Source: Prevotellaceae bacterium (GTDB lineage Bacteria; Bacteroidota; Bacteroidia; Bacteroidales; UBA932). Taken from it: 6,519 nt of DNA. This document shows, in pieces, positions 6,302 through 6,519 of the stretch (position 1 is its first letter; each line of letters opens with the position of its first letter). The notes under the pieces were generated by a model, which was given only the letters and a program-made list of their open reading frames with translations, had not been told where the DNA came from and ran no database searches. Where the stretch lies: assembly GCA_031259805.1 (NCBI GenBank), contig JAIRKX010000048.1, positions 1 to 6,519 on the forward strand. The letters are read 5' to 3'. A program made the position numbers and the translations under genes.

Positions 6302-6347
6302 AGAGCCTATAGACAGGGAAGGACAGAGCCTGTAGACAGGAAAGGCG
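6302..6347. repeat. Second 23-bp direct repeat pair
   Basis: Two adjacent 23-bp units (6302-6324 and 6325-6347) share AGAGCCT, TAGACAGG and AAGG and differ at four positions. They are unrelated in sequence to the 11-unit array just before them but have exactly the same period. An 11-bp stretch (6291-6301) separates the two repeats. Confidence 0.7.
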
Positions 6348-6348
6348 C

Positions 6349-6385
6349 CAAAAAAGGACGAGACCGATTGGCCCCGTCTTTTTTT
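6349..6385 (+). terminator. Degenerate second copy of the operon terminator
   Basis: The right half, GGCCCCGTCTTTTT (6370-6383), is identical to 6016-6029 of the tsaE terminator, and here the T-run is seven long (6379-6385). The left half (about 6351-6365) still pairs with it but with two A-C mismatches and a G-T pair. It lies beyond the 23-bp arrays with no gene before it, so it looks like a duplicated and decayed terminator. It may still act as a backup. Confidence 0.6.
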
Positions 6386-6396
6386 ATGGGCGGGGA

Positions 6397-6460
6397 TGAA
6401 AGTTGAGAGTTGAAAGTTGTTCTTAACTCTTAGTTCTTAACTCTTAGTTCTTAGTTCTGT
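6397..6460. repeat. 7-bp tandem array with orientation switch
   Basis: Three units in the reverse orientation (TGAAAGT, TGAGAGT, TGAAAGT at 6397-6417) are followed after one base (T6418) by six units in the forward orientation: GTTCTTA, ACTCTTA, GTTCTTA, ACTCTTA, GTTCTTA and a diverged GTTCTGT (6419-6460). The units belong to the same heptamer family as 208-284. The array abuts the palindrome at 6460. In the rest of 5999-6519, apart from the elements listed here, I see no gene. Confidence 0.8.
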
Positions 6461-6517
6461 CCACCCCCGCCCTACGGGCACCCCCGCTGGCGGGGGTGCC
6501 CGTAGGGCGGGGGTGGA
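6460..6517. repeat. Perfect 28-bp inverted repeat (palindrome)
   Basis: The left arm 6460-6487 and right arm 6490-6517 are exact reverse complements over 28 bp, separated only by TG (6488-6489). The arms are very GC-rich, with C5 and G5 runs and an internal CCCTACGGGC. The outer part of the right arm plus the next two bases (6502-6519) recurs at 185-202 with one difference. The window ends two bases after the palindrome. There is no U-tract, so a simple intrinsic terminator is unlikely. Confidence 0.92.
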
Positions 6518-6519
6518 TT

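Noticed and set aside
6460..6517. Rho-independent terminator made by the large palindrome
   Set aside because: The stem is followed by GGATT or preceded by repeat sequence, with no T-run on either side.

Overview
The window reads as chromosomal DNA of a Bacteroidota bacterium, most likely one of the Bacteroidales. Three things point there. The gene families DUF2148, DUF4491 and a SprE/PorW-type TPR lipoprotein are typical of the phylum. The promoter-like sites have the Bacteroidota form (TAnnTTTG at -7, TTTG at -33). There are no clear Shine-Dalgarno sequences. Coding DNA is fairly GC-rich and the intergenic DNA is AT-rich and full of repeats. A SprE/PorW homologue suggests that the organism has, or its ancestors had, a type IX secretion system (T9SS). 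I cannot name a genus.

Layout: positions 1-322 carry no gene, but hold a REP-like hairpin, a short GC-rich repeat and an 11-unit heptamer array that runs almost up to the promoter of the first gene. Positions 323-856 (+) encode a DUF2148 cysteine-rich, probably Fe-S-binding protein. It converges on a small three-helix membrane protein of the DUF4491 family (865-1161, -), and a shared stem-loop covers both stop codons. The 1162-1311 gap is divergent and holds one promoter-like site in each direction.

Positions 1312-5998 (+) form a tight three-gene operon: comM/yifB (AAA+ branch-migration helicase of natural transformation), a roughly 900-residue TPR lipoprotein of the SprE/PorW family (T9SS component), and tsaE (ATPase of the t6A tRNA-modification complex). 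Both junctions are 4-bp ATGA overlaps, and a strong intrinsic terminator follows tsaE. The genes share no obvious pathway, so they are probably linked by transcription and translational coupling rather than by one function.

Positions 5999-6519 hold no credible gene but are densely structured: the terminator, an 11-unit tandem array of a 23-bp unit containing a small inverted repeat, a second unrelated pair of 23-bp repeats, a degenerate second copy of the terminator, a heptamer array that switches orientation, and a perfect palindrome with 28-bp arms at the right edge. The heptamer and GC-rich elements are shared with the left end. Part of the heptamer repeat also sits inside the comM/TPR-lipoprotein junction, where it bears on which start codon is used.

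The protein-coding content is ordinary. The noteworthy material is the repeat system. I see no evidence of a defence island, a prophage, a transposase or a CRISPR array.
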